Shown here one piece after another: positions 43,432 to 52,945 of a stretch of 64,000 nucleotides of DNA; position 1 is the stretch's first letter, and every line of letters starts with the position of its first letter. The DNA lies in the NCBI GenBank assembly GCA_016717005.1, contig JADJUF010000039.1, positions 558,001-622,000 of the forward strand. The letters are read 5' to 3'. The DNA is from Myxococcales bacterium (GTDB lineage Bacteria; Myxococcota_A; Polyangia; Haliangiales; Haliangiaceae). Both the position numbers and the translations under genes were made by a program. Below the pieces are notes generated by a model. The model was not told where the DNA came from. It did no database searches and saw only the letters and a list, made by a program, of their open reading frames with translations.

Positions 43432-46400
43432 ATGGCTGAGCCACCGCCGGATCGCCCGCAGCGCCCGCCGCCGCTGCCGGCGTTGCCCAGCCTGCCGACG
43501 CTCCCGCGTCGCGACGGCCCGACCCCGGCCAAGGCCGCGCCCCCGAGCCCGCCGCCGGTGCCGGCGCCGCCGGCGCTCCCGGCCAAGCCGCCGGCGCCGC
43601 CGCCGATCCGGATCGCCGCCAGCGACGACGAGGCCACCGGCGATCACACGCGCCGCGTCGACGGCGCCGGCTCGGCCGCGATGGTCGACGCCATCGTCGA
43701 GGTGCTCGCCAACGAGGCCGAGGCGCTGCTGACCGCCAAGGTCCCCGGTGGCGACGACCGCCTCGCCGACCTGAACGTGCGCCAGGCGATGATCAGCGCC
43801 GACCTGCTCGACGACAGCGTCGACGCCGCCCGCTACCTCGAGCTGGCCGACCGCCACCCGCTGTCCGCGCGCCTGCTGCTCGGCTACGGCATCGCCGCCG
43901 CCGATCCGGCGCTGCTCCAGGCCGCCGCCGCCGGGATCGAGCGGGTGCCCGACGCCCGCGACCGCGCCCGCATCCGCCGCGACCTCGCCGAGGCCTGGCT
44001 GTACGCGATGGCGACGCCGGCGCCCGCGCTCGCGATCCTGGCCGGCTCCGCCGAGGGCGCCGAGCCCGCGGTCGCCGCCGACCTGAAGGACCTGGCCGCG
44101 ATCGCCCGGAGCGCCGCGGGCAAGTGGCGCGAGCTGGCCGACGCCGCGGTCGCGACCGCCACCGCGCCCGGGGCCCGGCCCGAGGACGTCGCCGAGGCCC
44201 AGGCGCTCGTGCTCGACCGGCTCGGGCAGGCGACCCGCGCCGTCGAGCTGACCCCGATCGTGCTCGCGGCTGAGCCGACGCGCGGCACCGCGGTGCACTG
44301 GCTGCGCACGATCGACCTGGCGCTCGAGGCCCACGCCCGCACGCCCGGCGCGCGCCCCGGCGATCGCGTGGCGTTGCTCGAGAAGCGCCACGCGCTCCTG
44401 GCCGACGACGGCGGCGCCCCGCGCGCCGCCGCCGCCGCGCGCTACCAGCTCGCCGACGCCCACCGCGGCAGCGGCGATCTCGCCGGCGCGCTCGCCGGCT
44501 ACCGGGCGATCGCGCCCGAGGCCGACTTCGGCGCGATCCTCGCGCACACCGCGGCCGCCACCGTCGCGGTCCTCGCCGGCCGCTGGTCCGACGCGGTCAG
44601 CGAGCTGCACACGCTGTCCGGCGCGTCGGGCCTCGGCATCGCCGCCGCGGCCCACGCCTGGCGCGCGTTCGAGCTGGCCGCGGCCCACGGCCTGCCCGCG
44701 GTCGAGCTGGGCGAGGCGGCGCTGGCGCTGGCGCCGTCGACGCACGGCGCCCGCGTGCTGTCGGCGCTGCTCGTCACCGGCGCGCCCGAGCCGCTGATCG
44801 CGGCGCTGGTCGCGGGCAAGCACCTGCGCCGCGCCGCGCTGGTGGTCGAGGCCCGCACCGGCGACCTGCCGCGCGCCGCCGACCTGGTCCGGATCGGCGC
44901 CGCCGAGCGCGCGCCGGACGCGCGCACCAGCGAGCTCGACCACCAGCTGCGCCTGGCGCGCCGGCGCCACGAGCGCGGCGACCTCGGCGACCTCCACCTC
45001 GCCGCCGCCAGCGCCGCGGCCGACCCGCGGGTGGCGGCCGCCCACCTCACCGTCGCCGGGACGCTCGAGCTGGGCCGGGGGCGCTTCGTCGAGGCCGAGG
45101 ACACCTTCACCACGGCCGCCCGCCACGCGCCGACCGACCCCGCGGCCAAGGTCGCGCTCGCGGCGATCTACCGCAAGGGCGAGCGCTGGCGCGATCTGTC
45201 GAAGGTGCTGACCGAGCTGACCGCGCAGGTCGCGGGCACGGCCACGCGCACGGCGCTCCTGCGCGAGCACGGCGCGCTCCTGGCCGGCGAGCTCGCCGAC
45301 GTCGGGAAGGCCCGGACGGTGCTCGAGCAGGCGCAGGCGCTGGCGCCCGACGACCTCGACGTCACCTACGAGCTCGCGCGCCTGTACGAGCACGGCCGCG
45401 CCTGGGACAAGGCCATCGAGCTGCGGGCCAAGATCGCCGAGCGCACCAAGGACGCGCGCCGCCAGGCCGAGCTCTACCTCGAGATCGGGCGCCTCGAGGA
45501 GACCCACCGCAGCGACGACGCCGCCGCGCTCGCGGCGTACGAGCGCGCGGCCCGGCTCGACGAGCGCAGCCCCGAGCCGCTGCGCGCCGCGGCCGCGTTG
45601 CACCGCAAGCACCAGCGCCACGACCGCCTGCTGGCCGCGCTCGCCGCCGAGCTCGACCGCGGCGTCGAGCCGTCGCGCCGCCTGATCGTCCAGCTCGAGG
45701 CCGGCCGCCTGCACGAGACCGCCGGCGACACCGCGCGCGCGGTCGCCGCCTACGCCGACGCCGCGACCATCGAGCCCGATCATGAGCACGCGCTGGCCGG
45801 GGTCGAGCGGGTCGGGCGCGCCGGCCTGCACTGGCGCGCGATCGCCACGACCTTCCGCCAGGCCGCCCCGTCGCTCGCGCACCTGCGCACCCTGGCCGAG
45901 GCGCTCGAGCGACTCGAGGAGTGGACCGAGCTGTCGACGGTGCGCCAGGCCGAGCTCGATCAGGCCCCGGCGCCCGATCGCCCGCGGCTGGCGAGCGCGC
46001 TGGCGCGCATGGCCGAGGACAAGCTCGGCGACGTCGACACCGCGATCCGCTACCACGCGCTGGCGGTGCAGGCGCCCAACGCCACCGACAGCCACCGCGA
46101 CCTGACCCGGCTGCTCGAGCAGGCCGAGCGCTGGGCCGAGCTGGTGACCGCGCTCGAGCGCGAGCTCGCGGCGACGCCGGCCACGGCCCCGGAGCCCCAG
46201 ATCGCGCTGCTGCTGCGCATCGGCGAGCTGCGCGAGGTCCGCCTCGACAAGCCGGGCGAGGCCGCGCTGGCCTACGAGGCCGTGCTCGAGCGCAACCCGC
46301 ACCACGTGCCGACGCTCGAGGCGCTCGAGCGCCTGTACGAGCAGGCCGGCCGCGACAAGGATCTGCTGCGGGTGCTCGAGACCCGCGCCGACTCGACGAT

Positions 46401-49400
46401 CGACAAGCTCGAGCGCGCGCAGCTGTACCTCCGCATCTCCGGCGTCAAGCAGGGCCGCGGCGACGTCGACGGCGCGATCGCCGCGTACACCGCCGCGTTC
46501 GTGGCCGACCCCGGCAACCGCGAGGTGTTCACCGCGCTCGAGAAGCTCTGCTACAAGCACGAGCGCTGGCCGGCGGCGATGAACCTGTACCAGTCGGCGA
46601 TCGATCTGATCGAGAGCGGCCAGTCGCGGGCCTACCGGCTGTCGGATCTGTACGCCCGCCGGGGCCAGGTCCAGCTGCAGTACCTGGGCGAGGCCGACGC
46701 GGCGGCGTCGTCGTACGCCAAGGTCGTCGAGATCGATCCCGAGAACGACACCTCGGTGAAGTTCCTCGAGTCGATCTACTCGCAGAAGAACGACTGGTCG
46801 GGGCTGATCAGCATCTACGAGAAGCGGGCCGGGCTGATCCGCGACGACGAGCGCCGGCTCGAGGCCCTGCGGCGCGCCGCCCGGGTCGCCGCCGCCAAGA
46901 TGCGCGACTTCGCCGAGGCCGCGCGCCTGTACCAGCAGGTGCTCGACGCCGACCCGTCCGACGCCGAGGCGCTCGACGCGCTCGAGCGCTGGTACGACCG
47001 CAACCAGGACTGGAGCAAGCTGGTCGAGGTGCTGCGCAAGCGCCTGGCGACCGCGCCCGCCGGCGACGCCGCGACCGCGATCCTGCGCCGGATCGCCCAG
47101 ATCTCCGAGGACGGCCTCCGCGACGAGGCCAAGGCCACCGAGTACTACCAGCGCATCCTCGAGATCGCGCCCGCCAACAAGGACGCGCTCGAGGCGCTCG
47201 GCCGCATCTACGAGTCGACCGAGCAGTGGGCCGAGTTCGTCGACGTCACCCGCCGGCAGATCCGCGTCACCACCGATCGCAACCTCAAGGCCCTGCTGTA
47301 CTTCAAGTGCGGCTCGGTGATGGAGGCCAAGTTCGGCAAGGAGGAGGACGCGATCCGCTACTACGACGCGGCGATCAAGACGTCGCCGTCGTGCCTGCCG
47401 GCCGTCCACGGCTTGCGCGACCTGTACCGCCGGCGCGAGGACTGGCCGCGGGTCATCCAGACCCTCGAGCTCGAGGTCAAGCTGTGGCAGGACGACAAGG
47501 AGCGGGCCGGCGTGTTCGCGCAGATCGGCCGCATCTACGAGCAGCGCCTGGGCGACGCCGGCCGGGCGATGCACTACTACGAGAGCGCGCTCGCGGTCGA
47601 TCCCGAGTGCCTGCCCGCCAACCAGGCCCTGTTCGAGCACTTCTTCGACGCCGGCCAGTGGGCCAAGGCCCTGCCGCTGGCCCAGGCCCTCGCGGTCAAG
47701 GCCATGCGCGACGGGGACCCCAACACCCGCAGCGAGTTCTACCGCCGCCGCGGCGTGGTCCAGCGCGAGTCCGGCGACGCCCGCGGCGCGGCCGAGAGCC
47801 TGATCGTCGCGCTCGAGATCAAGCCGACCAACCTCGAGGCGCTCGACAACCTGCTCGAGCTCCAGCGCCTGCGCCCCGACGCCTGGGACTTCGAGTCGGT
47901 CTACCGCGAGCTCGACAAGCTCTACAAGAAGCGTGACGACGCCGGCCCGCTGCTCGCGCGCGTGCGCGTCGCCCAGGCCACCGCGATCGAGCGCGACGGC
48001 GATCTCGACAGCGCCCAGGCCATCTACGCCGAGGCGGTCGCGCTGGCGCCCGACGACTTCAACGTGCTGTCGGCGCGGATCACGCTCGACCTGAACATGC
48101 GGCGCTGGGCCGAGGCCACCGACGCGATCACCGCGTTCGTGACGACCACGCCGCCGCCGCCGCTGGCGGTCCGGATCGCCGCGCTGATGCGCCAGGCCGA
48201 GATCCACGGCGACGGCGAGATGGACTCGCACCGCGCGATCGCGGTGCTGCGCCAGGTCATCGACCTCGATCCCAGCCACGAGCACGCCTACTACCTGACC
48301 GCGCAGGAGTACTTCGTGCTCGGCCGCCACGCCGAGGCCAAGGCCGCGATCGATCGCGTGATCGAGCTGGCGGCGGCGCCCGGCTCGGCGATCGCGCCCG
48401 AGAGCCTGGCCCGCTACTACTACTACCGCGGCCGCATCATCGAGGTGGGCGGCGACGCCCGCGGCGCCACGTCCCAGTACCGCCGCGCCTGCGAATACGA
48501 TCCCGGCTACGCGCCGCCGGCGCTGGCGCTGGCCCGGCGCGCCGCCGACGGCGGCGATCGCGCCTCCGCCGAGACCCTCCTGATCGACGCCGCCCACGCC
48601 GCGATGGAGAAGGGCGGCCCGATCGCCGCGGTGCCGCTGCAGCGCGGCCTCGCGCGGATCCTGCTCTCGGCCGGCGAGCGCCCGGCCGCGATCGAGGCCT
48701 ACCGCGGCATCCTCGGCGTCGACGACAGCCCCACCGATCGCGTGGCGCTGGCCGAGATCTACGCGATCGACGACCCGAGCAAGGCGGTCAGCGAGCTGCG
48801 CAAGGTGCTCGACCGCACGATCCACCACGCGCCGGTGTACCGGCTGCTGGCGCAGTACTACCAGCGGCTGGGCGAGACCCACCGGGCCATGCGCGCGCAC
48901 GTCGTCATGGAGCAGCTCGGCTTCGCCGCGGACAGCGATCGCGTCGAGTCGGCGCGGGTGCGCACCCAGCTGCCGTTCACGCCCACGGTGCGCGGCCTCG
49001 AGGACGAGCTCCGCCAGCGCCTGCTGGTCAGCGGCGCCGCGCGCGAGGTGTTCGGCGAGATCATGGCGGCCGCCAACGAGGAGCTGGCGGCGCTCTACCC
49101 GGCCCCGTTCGTGGGCGAGAACCTGATGCCGGCCCAGCGGATCGACGACGCCGGCCTGCGGGTGGCGATCGCCGACGTCGCGCGCCTGACCGGCATCGAC
49201 GCCGACGTGTTCGTGGGCGAGCGCGTGCCCGGCCTGGTCGCGATGGTGGCGTCGCCGCGCCGGCTGGTCGTGATCGATCGCTCGCTGCTGGACGAGGCCG
49301 ACGGCCCGCGCCGGTACCTGCTCGGCTGGGCGTTCGAGGCGCTGCGCGGCGGCTACGCCTTCCTGCACCACCTCGGCCGCAAGCAGCGCAGCGAGCTGGG

Positions 49401-49761
49401 CGCGTTCATGAAGTCGCTGCTCCTGCCCGAGGCGGATCGCCCGGGGCCGACCAACGACTTCGTGCGCACCTTGCCCAAGCGCGCCCAGCGGGTGCTCGAG
49501 CGCCACGCCGGCGGCGGCCGCGATCTCGACGGCGACGTCTGGATCGACGCCATGCTCGCGAACGCCAAGCGCGGCGGCCTGGTCGCGTGCGACGACTTCG
49601 CGGCCGCGGCCTGGATGATCGCGCGCATCTCGGGCGAGATGCTCCTGTCCCACGACGCGACGGTGGCGCTGGGCGCGGTGCTCGGCGGCGCCGACCTTGT
49701 GCGCTTCTATCTGTCCGACGACTACCAACGCATACGTGAGCACCTGGCCAGTAGTGGCTGA
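43432..49761 (+). CDS. Giant tetratricopeptide-repeat protein (2,109 aa)
   Basis: The protein has 2,109 aa; ATG at 43432 is chosen because TACGAT lies 7 nt upstream (in-frame ATGs at 43423 and 43372 are alternatives). A Pro-rich N-terminal 80 residues precedes a long helical solenoid with TPR patterns such as WRDLSKVLTELTAQ, AALAYEAVLERNPHHVPTLE, ATEYYQRILEIAPANKDALE and YYESALAVDPECLPANQALF. The last 200 residues differ: EVFGEIMAAANEELAALYPA, PRRLVVIDRSLLDEADGPRR and AAWMIARISGEMLLSHDATV, a compact helical domain of unknown function. No signal peptide or membrane segment is seen, so it is probably a cytoplasmic scaffold. It is followed by a STAS protein with its own promoter. Confidence 0.9.
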   Translation: MAEPPPDRPQRPPPLPALPSLPTLPRRDGPTPAKAAPPSPPPVPAPPALPAKPPAPPPIRIAASDDEATGDHTRRVDGAGSAAMVDAIVEVLANEAEALLTAKVPGGDDRLADLNVRQAMISADLLDDSVDAARYLELADRHPLSARLLLGYGIAAADPALLQAAAAGIERVPDARDRARIRRDLAEAWLYAMATPAPALAILAGSAEGAEPAVAADLKDLAAIARSAAGKWRELADAAVATATAPGARPEDVAEAQALVLDRLGQATRAVELTPIVLAAEPTRGTAVHWLRTIDLALEAHARTPGARPGDRVALLEKRHALLADDGGAPRAAAAARYQLADAHRGSGDLAGALAGYRAIAPEADFGAILAHTAAATVAVLAGRWSDAVSELHTLSGASGLGIAAAAHAWRAFELAAAHGLPAVELGEAALALAPSTHGARVLSALLVTGAPEPLIAALVAGKHLRRAALVVEARTGDLPRAADLVRIGAAERAPDARTSELDHQLRLARRRHERGDLGDLHLAAASAAADPRVAAAHLTVAGTLELGRGRFVEAEDTFTTAARHAPTDPAAKVALAAIYRKGERWRDLSKVLTELTAQVAGTATRTALLREHGALLAGELADVGKARTVLEQAQALAPDDLDVTYELARLYEHGRAWDKAIELRAKIAERTKDARRQAELYLEIGRLEETHRSDDAAALAAYERAARLDERSPEPLRAAAALHRKHQRHDRLLAALAAELDRGVEPSRRLIVQLEAGRLHETAGDTARAVAAYADAATIEPDHEHALAGVERVGRAGLHWRAIATTFRQAAPSLAHLRTLAEALERLEEWTELSTVRQAELDQAPAPDRPRLASALARMAEDKLGDVDTAIRYHALAVQAPNATDSHRDLTRLLEQAERWAELVTALERELAATPATAPEPQIALLLRIGELREVRLDKPGEAALAYEAVLERNPHHVPTLEALERLYEQAGRDKDLLRVLETRADSTIDKLERAQLYLRISGVKQGRGDVDGAIAAYTAAFVADPGNREVFTALEKLCYKHERWPAAMNLYQSAIDLIESGQSRAYRLSDLYARRGQVQLQYLGEADAAASSYAKVVEIDPENDTSVKFLESIYSQKNDWSGLISIYEKRAGLIRDDERRLEALRRAARVAAAKMRDFAEAARLYQQVLDADPSDAEALDALERWYDRNQDWSKLVEVLRKRLATAPAGDAATAILRRIAQISEDGLRDEAKATEYYQRILEIAPANKDALEALGRIYESTEQWAEFVDVTRRQIRVTTDRNLKALLYFKCGSVMEAKFGKEEDAIRYYDAAIKTSPSCLPAVHGLRDLYRRREDWPRVIQTLELEVKLWQDDKERAGVFAQIGRIYEQRLGDAGRAMHYYESALAVDPECLPANQALFEHFFDAGQWAKALPLAQALAVKAMRDGDPNTRSEFYRRRGVVQRESGDARGAAESLIVALEIKPTNLEALDNLLELQRLRPDAWDFESVYRELDKLYKKRDDAGPLLARVRVAQATAIERDGDLDSAQAIYAEAVALAPDDFNVLSARITLDLNMRRWAEATDAITAFVTTTPPPPLAVRIAALMRQAEIHGDGEMDSHRAIAVLRQVIDLDPSHEHAYYLTAQEYFVLGRHAEAKAAIDRVIELAAAPGSAIAPESLARYYYYRGRIIEVGGDARGATSQYRRACEYDPGYAPPALALARRAADGGDRASAETLLIDAAHAAMEKGGPIAAVPLQRGLARILLSAGERPAAIEAYRGILGVDDSPTDRVALAEIYAIDDPSKAVSELRKVLDRTIHHAPVYRLLAQYYQRLGETHRAMRAHVVMEQLGFAADSDRVESARVRTQLPFTPTVRGLEDELRQRLLVSGAAREVFGEIMAAANEELAALYPAPFVGENLMPAQRIDDAGLRVAIADVARLTGIDADVFVGERVPGLVAMVASPRRLVVIDRSLLDEADGPRRYLLGWAFEALRGGYAFLHHLGRKQRSELGAFMKSLLLPEADRPGPTNDFVRTLPKRAQRVLERHAGGGRDLDGDVWIDAMLANAKRGGLVACDDFAAAAWMIARISGEMLLSHDATVALGAVLGGADLVRFYLSDDYQRIREHLASSG

Positions 49762-49816
49762 TCTCTTGCAGATGGCGGGTCGCTCGCTGGATCCCCTCTG
49801 GACGATCGCGATATGA

Positions 49817-49846
49817 TCGACACAAGGGTTCGAGGCGATGTATAAT
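49817..49846 (+). promoter_or_regulatory. Consensus-like sigma-70 promoter for the STAS gene
   Basis: TCGACA (49817-49822) and TATAAT (49841-49846) are spaced 18 nt, one mismatch from the full consensus. The expected start gives a leader of about 65 nt, and GGAGA lies before the ATG at 49919. This is the only textbook promoter in the window, in a local AT-rich patch. Confidence 0.75.
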
Positions 49847-49918
49847 GTGTAAGGTGCGGCACGGGCATTACGCAGCGACGGCTGGGATGTTGTGCTCGAA
49901 GGACATGACGGAGACGCA

Positions 49919-50863
49919 ATGAGCCAGAAGTTTCAGGCCTCGGTTCACCATCGCGACGACGTCAGCTACGTCAAGCTGGCTGGCGTCATCGACGAGGACA
50001 ACGAGCTCACCTCGTTGACGGACAAGATCCCGGCCGGTACCGCCGTGATCGACCTAGGCGAGATCGAGCGCATCAACTCGTGCGGCGTCCGCGACTGGGT
50101 CAACTGGCTCACCAAGCTCGAGAGCCAGGCGACCAAGGCGGTCCTGGTCGAGTGCTCGCCGGCGATCGTCGCCCAGATCAACCTGGTCAACAACTTCACC
50201 GGCTCGGGCGTGGTGAAGAGCTTCTACGTCCCGTACTTCTGCCCCGACTGCGACGAGGAGAAGGTGCTGCTCGTCGACGCGACCGACATGGGCCCGCCGC
50301 CGCACGAGCCGCCGACGTGTCGCTGCGACGAGTGCGATCTGGTCATGGACTTCGACGACATGGCCGACTCGTACTTCGCGTTCCTGTCGAACCAGAAGAA
50401 GATCGCCGAGGCCGAGAAGATCAACGGCGTCATCAAGGAGTTCGCGGCCGGCGACGCCAACGACAAGAACAAGGTCCGCTCGCGCGCGTCGAGCACGAGC
50501 CTGTCGGGCGCGTCGATCTCGTCGCTGCCGAGCGTGCCGTCGCTGCCGTCGATCTCGCGGCCGACCGGCAGCCAGCCGCAGATGTCGGCCAAGAGCAGCA
50601 GCCGCCCGTCGATCGCGCCGGTGACCGGCACGACCCAGCCGGGCATGCGGCCGGTGGGCTCGTTCCAGGGCACCAACCCGGGCAGCCGCCCGAGCGGCCT
50701 GTCGCTGCCGGGCACCAACCCCGGCGTGGCGCCGGCTTTCGGCGCCAGCATCGTGGGAGATCGGCCGCTGACGCAGCCGCGCTCGAGCATGGTCATCTAC
50801 GTGCTGGTCGGCGTGCTGATGATCGCGATCGGTGTGCTGGCGGTGCTGCTCGTCTCGAGCTGA
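49919..50863 (+). CDS. STAS domain / zinc-ribbon protein with C-terminal membrane anchor
   Basis: The protein has 314 aa. Residues 1-105 are STAS-like, with the phosphorylatable-serine motif ERINSCGV (Ser54). Residues 108-139 hold two metal-binding knuckles, CPDC and CRCDEC. A Ser/Pro-rich linker (about 185-285) precedes a single C-terminal transmembrane helix (MVIYVLVGVLMIAIGVLAVL), so it is tail-anchored with the STAS domain in the cytoplasm. STAS proteins are partners of anti-sigma or Ser kinases; the HATPase regulator at 42359 is a plausible partner (inference). A strong promoter at 49817-49846 and a Shine-Dalgarno sequence suggest high expression. Confidence 0.85.
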   Translation: MSQKFQASVHHRDDVSYVKLAGVIDEDNELTSLTDKIPAGTAVIDLGEIERINSCGVRDWVNWLTKLESQATKAVLVECSPAIVAQINLVNNFTGSGVVKSFYVPYFCPDCDEEKVLLVDATDMGPPPHEPPTCRCDECDLVMDFDDMADSYFAFLSNQKKIAEAEKINGVIKEFAAGDANDKNKVRSRASSTSLSGASISSLPSVPSLPSISRPTGSQPQMSAKSSSRPSIAPVTGTTQPGMRPVGSFQGTNPGSRPSGLSLPGTNPGVAPAFGASIVGDRPLTQPRSSMVIYVLVGVLMIAIGVLAVLLVSS

Positions 50864-50938
50864 GGGGCGGCGGCGACGCCAGGTCGCCTTCGATTTGGTT
50901 TGCGCGACGCGAGCGGCTGACTCCTCGACGGTTTTTTT

Positions 50939-51345
50939 GCGTAGGCGCTTGGGTGACCAGGACGGGGTTTTAGCGGAGGCGCTTAGGGACCAGGCCGCCA
51001 GGTCCCTCGTTTGGTTTGGCGAGGCGGCTGACTCCTCGACGGGGTTCTGCGGAGGCGCTTGGGTGACCAGGCGGGGTTTTAGCGTAGGCGTTGGGTGACC
51101 AGGCGCCTGGTCCCCTCGATTTGGTTTGGGCGGGCTGTCCTCGACGGGGTTCTAGCGGAGGCGCTTGGGTGACCAGGACGGGGTTTTAGCGGAGGCGCTT
51201 GGGTGACCAGGCCGCCTGGTCCCCTCGATTTGGTTTGCGCGACGCGAGCGGCTGACTCCTCGACGGGGTTCTAGCGGAGGCGCTTGGGTGACCAGGACGG
51301 GGTTTTAGCGGAGGCGCTTGGGTGACCAGGCCGCCTGGTCCCCTC
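50939..51345. repeat. Left outer array: 8 copies of a core repeat
   Basis: A core with GGCGCTTGGGTGACCAGG recurs at 50939, 50973, 51049, 51082, 51155, 51189, 51274 and 51308. Spacing alternates: about 34 nt, then 73-85 nt. Short units end in ACGGGGTTTTA; long units carry the palindrome GACCAGG-CCG-CCTGGTC, then TTTGGTTTGCGCGACGCGAG and a CTCCTCGACGGGGTTCTA segment. Copies near the left edge have small deletions. The same core, in reverse orientation, forms the right array at 52922-53400. Confidence 0.9.
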
Positions 51346-51505
51346 GGACCGCGGTTCGGGGCGCCCGGCGCTGCGCGGCCGGAGTGCCGCACCACGGCCC
51401 TCCCGAGCCCCACCACCGGTCGGTGGAAATTACGCGGTCGACGGGGACCAGGGGCCTGGATCACCCGGCGCGCGCGATGACCTCGGACCCTGCGGACTCA
51501 GCGCA
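51321..51505 (+). repeat. Left arm of a large inverted repeat
   Basis: From the CCGCCTGGTCCCCTCGG junction through GGTGGAAATTACGCGGTCGA to GATGACCTCGGAC, this stretch matches the reverse complement of 52748-52945 with scattered differences. It separates the left outer array from the inner array. Confidence 0.8.
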
Positions 51506-51533
51506 CGTTGCGTCGGCTCAGGGTGGTGGCGGC

Positions 51534-51990
51534 GCGATCGACTCGACTGGACGCGCTGGGGTCATGGCCCGCGATGACGTCGGGCGCGGCGGCGCTGCCG
51601 CCGGGGGTGGGGGCGGCGCGATCGACTCGACTGGACGCGCTGGGGTCATGGCCCGCGATGACGTCGGGCGCGGGGGGGGTGGGGGGCGCGATCGCTCGAC
51701 TGGCGCGCTGGGGTCTGGCCCGGATGACGTCAGGCGCGGGCGCTGCGGGGGGGGGGCGGCGCGATCGACTCGACTGGCGGCTGGGTCATGGCCCGCGATG
51801 ACGTCGGGCGCGGCGGCGCTGGGGGGGGGGGCGCGATCGGCTCGACGGGACGCGCGGGGGTCGGGCCCGGGAGGGGGGCGGCGGGGCGGCGGCGCCGCGG
51901 GGGGTGGGGGGCGGCGCGATCGACTCGACTGGACGCGCTGGGGTCATGGCCCGCGATGACGTCGGGCGCGGCGGCGCCGGGCGAACCCTG
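51534..51990. repeat. Inner array: 6 copies of a 70-84 nt unit
   Basis: Units beginning GCGATCGACTCGACTGG recur at 51534, 51618, 51688, 51761, 51833 and 51916. Each continues with ACGCGCTGGGGTCATGGC and GATGACGTCGGGCGCGGCGG, and ends in variable G-rich runs. The third, fourth and fifth copies are partly degenerate. A short related segment lies in reverse orientation near 52705-52735. Confidence 0.85.
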
Positions 51991-52023
51991 GGGTTGGGCG
52001 ACCCGGGCGCGTGCGCGATCCGG

Positions 52024-52029
52024 TACGAT
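52024..52029 (+). promoter_or_regulatory. Candidate -10 box (TACGAT) of the PAS gene
   Basis: TACGAT lies 7 nt before the ATG at 52037, with no Shine-Dalgarno sequence. This is identical to the box and spacing of the giant TPR gene. Confidence 0.5.
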
Positions 52030-52036
52030 CGAGGCC

Positions 52037-52594
52037 ATGGAGCCGCACCCGGCGCTGACCCAGTTCCTCGGTGAGTTCAAGCGCGTCGCCACCGCGATCG
52101 TCGACTCGTACTTCATCGTCGACAACGAGCGTCGGATCGTCGACTTCAACCGCGCGTTCTTCGCGATGCTGCCGCGCCAGGTGGCGCGCGGCCTCAAGGG
52201 CAAGCGCTGCTACGAGGTGCTCGAGCTCAACATCTGCAAGACCGAGTGCATCGCGCAGCAGTGCTGGGCCGACAACCGCCACGTCCGCCTCGACGAGATC
52301 AGCGGCAAGGTCCTGGGCGACCCCGACGCCAAGGAGCTGCGCTTCATCCTGTCGGCGGTGCCGATCACCGACGAGGCCGGCGCGCCGGTCGGCGCGCTCG
52401 AGATCCAGCGCAACGTCACCGACGAGGCCGTGGTCCAGGTGAAGTACCAGGAGATGCTCGAGACCGAGGCCCGCGAGCGCGAGCGCCTCGCCAATCAGAT
52501 CCGCGTGCGCACCAAGGAGCTGCTCGAGACCAACCAGCTCCTCCTCAAGACCCAGAAGGACCTCCTCACCTACAAGAAGGGCCTCGCCGTCTAG
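52037..52594 (+). CDS. PAS-domain protein with cysteine cluster and coiled coil
   Basis: The protein has 185 aa. Residues about 15-125 are a PAS domain (SYFIVDNERRIVDFNRAFFA, ELRFILSAVPITDEAGAPVG, ALEIQRNVTDEA). A cluster of cysteines, Cys58, Cys67, Cys71 and Cys76 (CYEVLE, ICKTEC, QQC), sits in the helical part and could bind a metal or heme. Residues 140-180 form a coiled coil (RERERLANQIRVRTKELLET). No kinase or output domain follows, so it must signal through a partner, perhaps by dimerising. It is the only gene inside the repeat complex. Codon use is like that of its neighbours, so it is not obviously foreign. Confidence 0.85.
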   Translation: MEPHPALTQFLGEFKRVATAIVDSYFIVDNERRIVDFNRAFFAMLPRQVARGLKGKRCYEVLELNICKTECIAQQCWADNRHVRLDEISGKVLGDPDAKELRFILSAVPITDEAGAPVGALEIQRNVTDEAVVQVKYQEMLETEARERERLANQIRVRTKELLETNQLLLKTQKDLLTYKKGLAV

Positions 52595-52653
52595 CCCGCC
52601 CGCCCGCCAGACACCAGCGCCCGCAGCCTCGCTCGCGCCACCCCGCGCCGCCG

Positions 52654-52785
52654 CGCCGCCGACCCACGCTACATCTGCAGCGTCCGAGGTCGTCGCGTCC
52701 CGCCACCAGCGCAGTCGAATCGATCGCGCCGCCACCACAACGACGCCGCGCCGCCGACCCACGCTGCATCTGCAGCGTCCGAGGT
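52654..52785. repeat. 38-bp direct repeat pair
   Basis: Copies at 52654-52691 and 52748-52785 share GCCGCCGACCCACGCT and CATCTGCAGCGTCCGAGGTC, differing at one position. The second copy is the outer end of the right inverted-repeat arm. Confidence 0.8.
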
Positions 52786-52945
52786 CATCGCGCGCGCCGG
52801 GTGATCCAGGCCCCTGGTCCCCGTCGACCGCGTAATTTCCACCGACCGGTGGTGGGGCCCGGGAGGGCCGTGGTGCGGCACTCCGGCCGCGTCGCGCCGG
52901 GTCCCCCGAACCGCGGTCCGAGGGGACCTGGCGGCCTGGTCACCC
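52748..52945 (-). repeat. Right arm of the large inverted repeat
   Basis: The reverse complement of this stretch matches 51321-51505: CCGGGTGATCCAGGCCCC, then TCGACCGCGTAATTTCCACC, GGCACTCCGGCCGCG and GAACCGCGGTCCGAGGGG. The two arms enclose the PAS gene and the inner array in a 1.6-kb element. Confidence 0.8.

Larger units (their letters stand above)
50864..52036. other. 1.17-kb repeat-filled intergenic region
   Basis: No gene is supported here: all open frames are composed of the repeats themselves. It holds the left outer array, one arm of a large inverted repeat, and the inner array (listed separately). The end near 51991-52036 contains the promoter of the PAS gene. Confidence 0.7.

Noticed and set aside
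43345..49743. 2,132-codon open frame on the minus strand opposite the TPR giant
   Set aside because: Same cause as above: antisense of a well-supported TPR gene, no domain motif, no start context.
50864..52036. Short plus- and minus-strand frames in the left repeat region
   Set aside because: They are composed of the array units and differ by frame from copy to copy.
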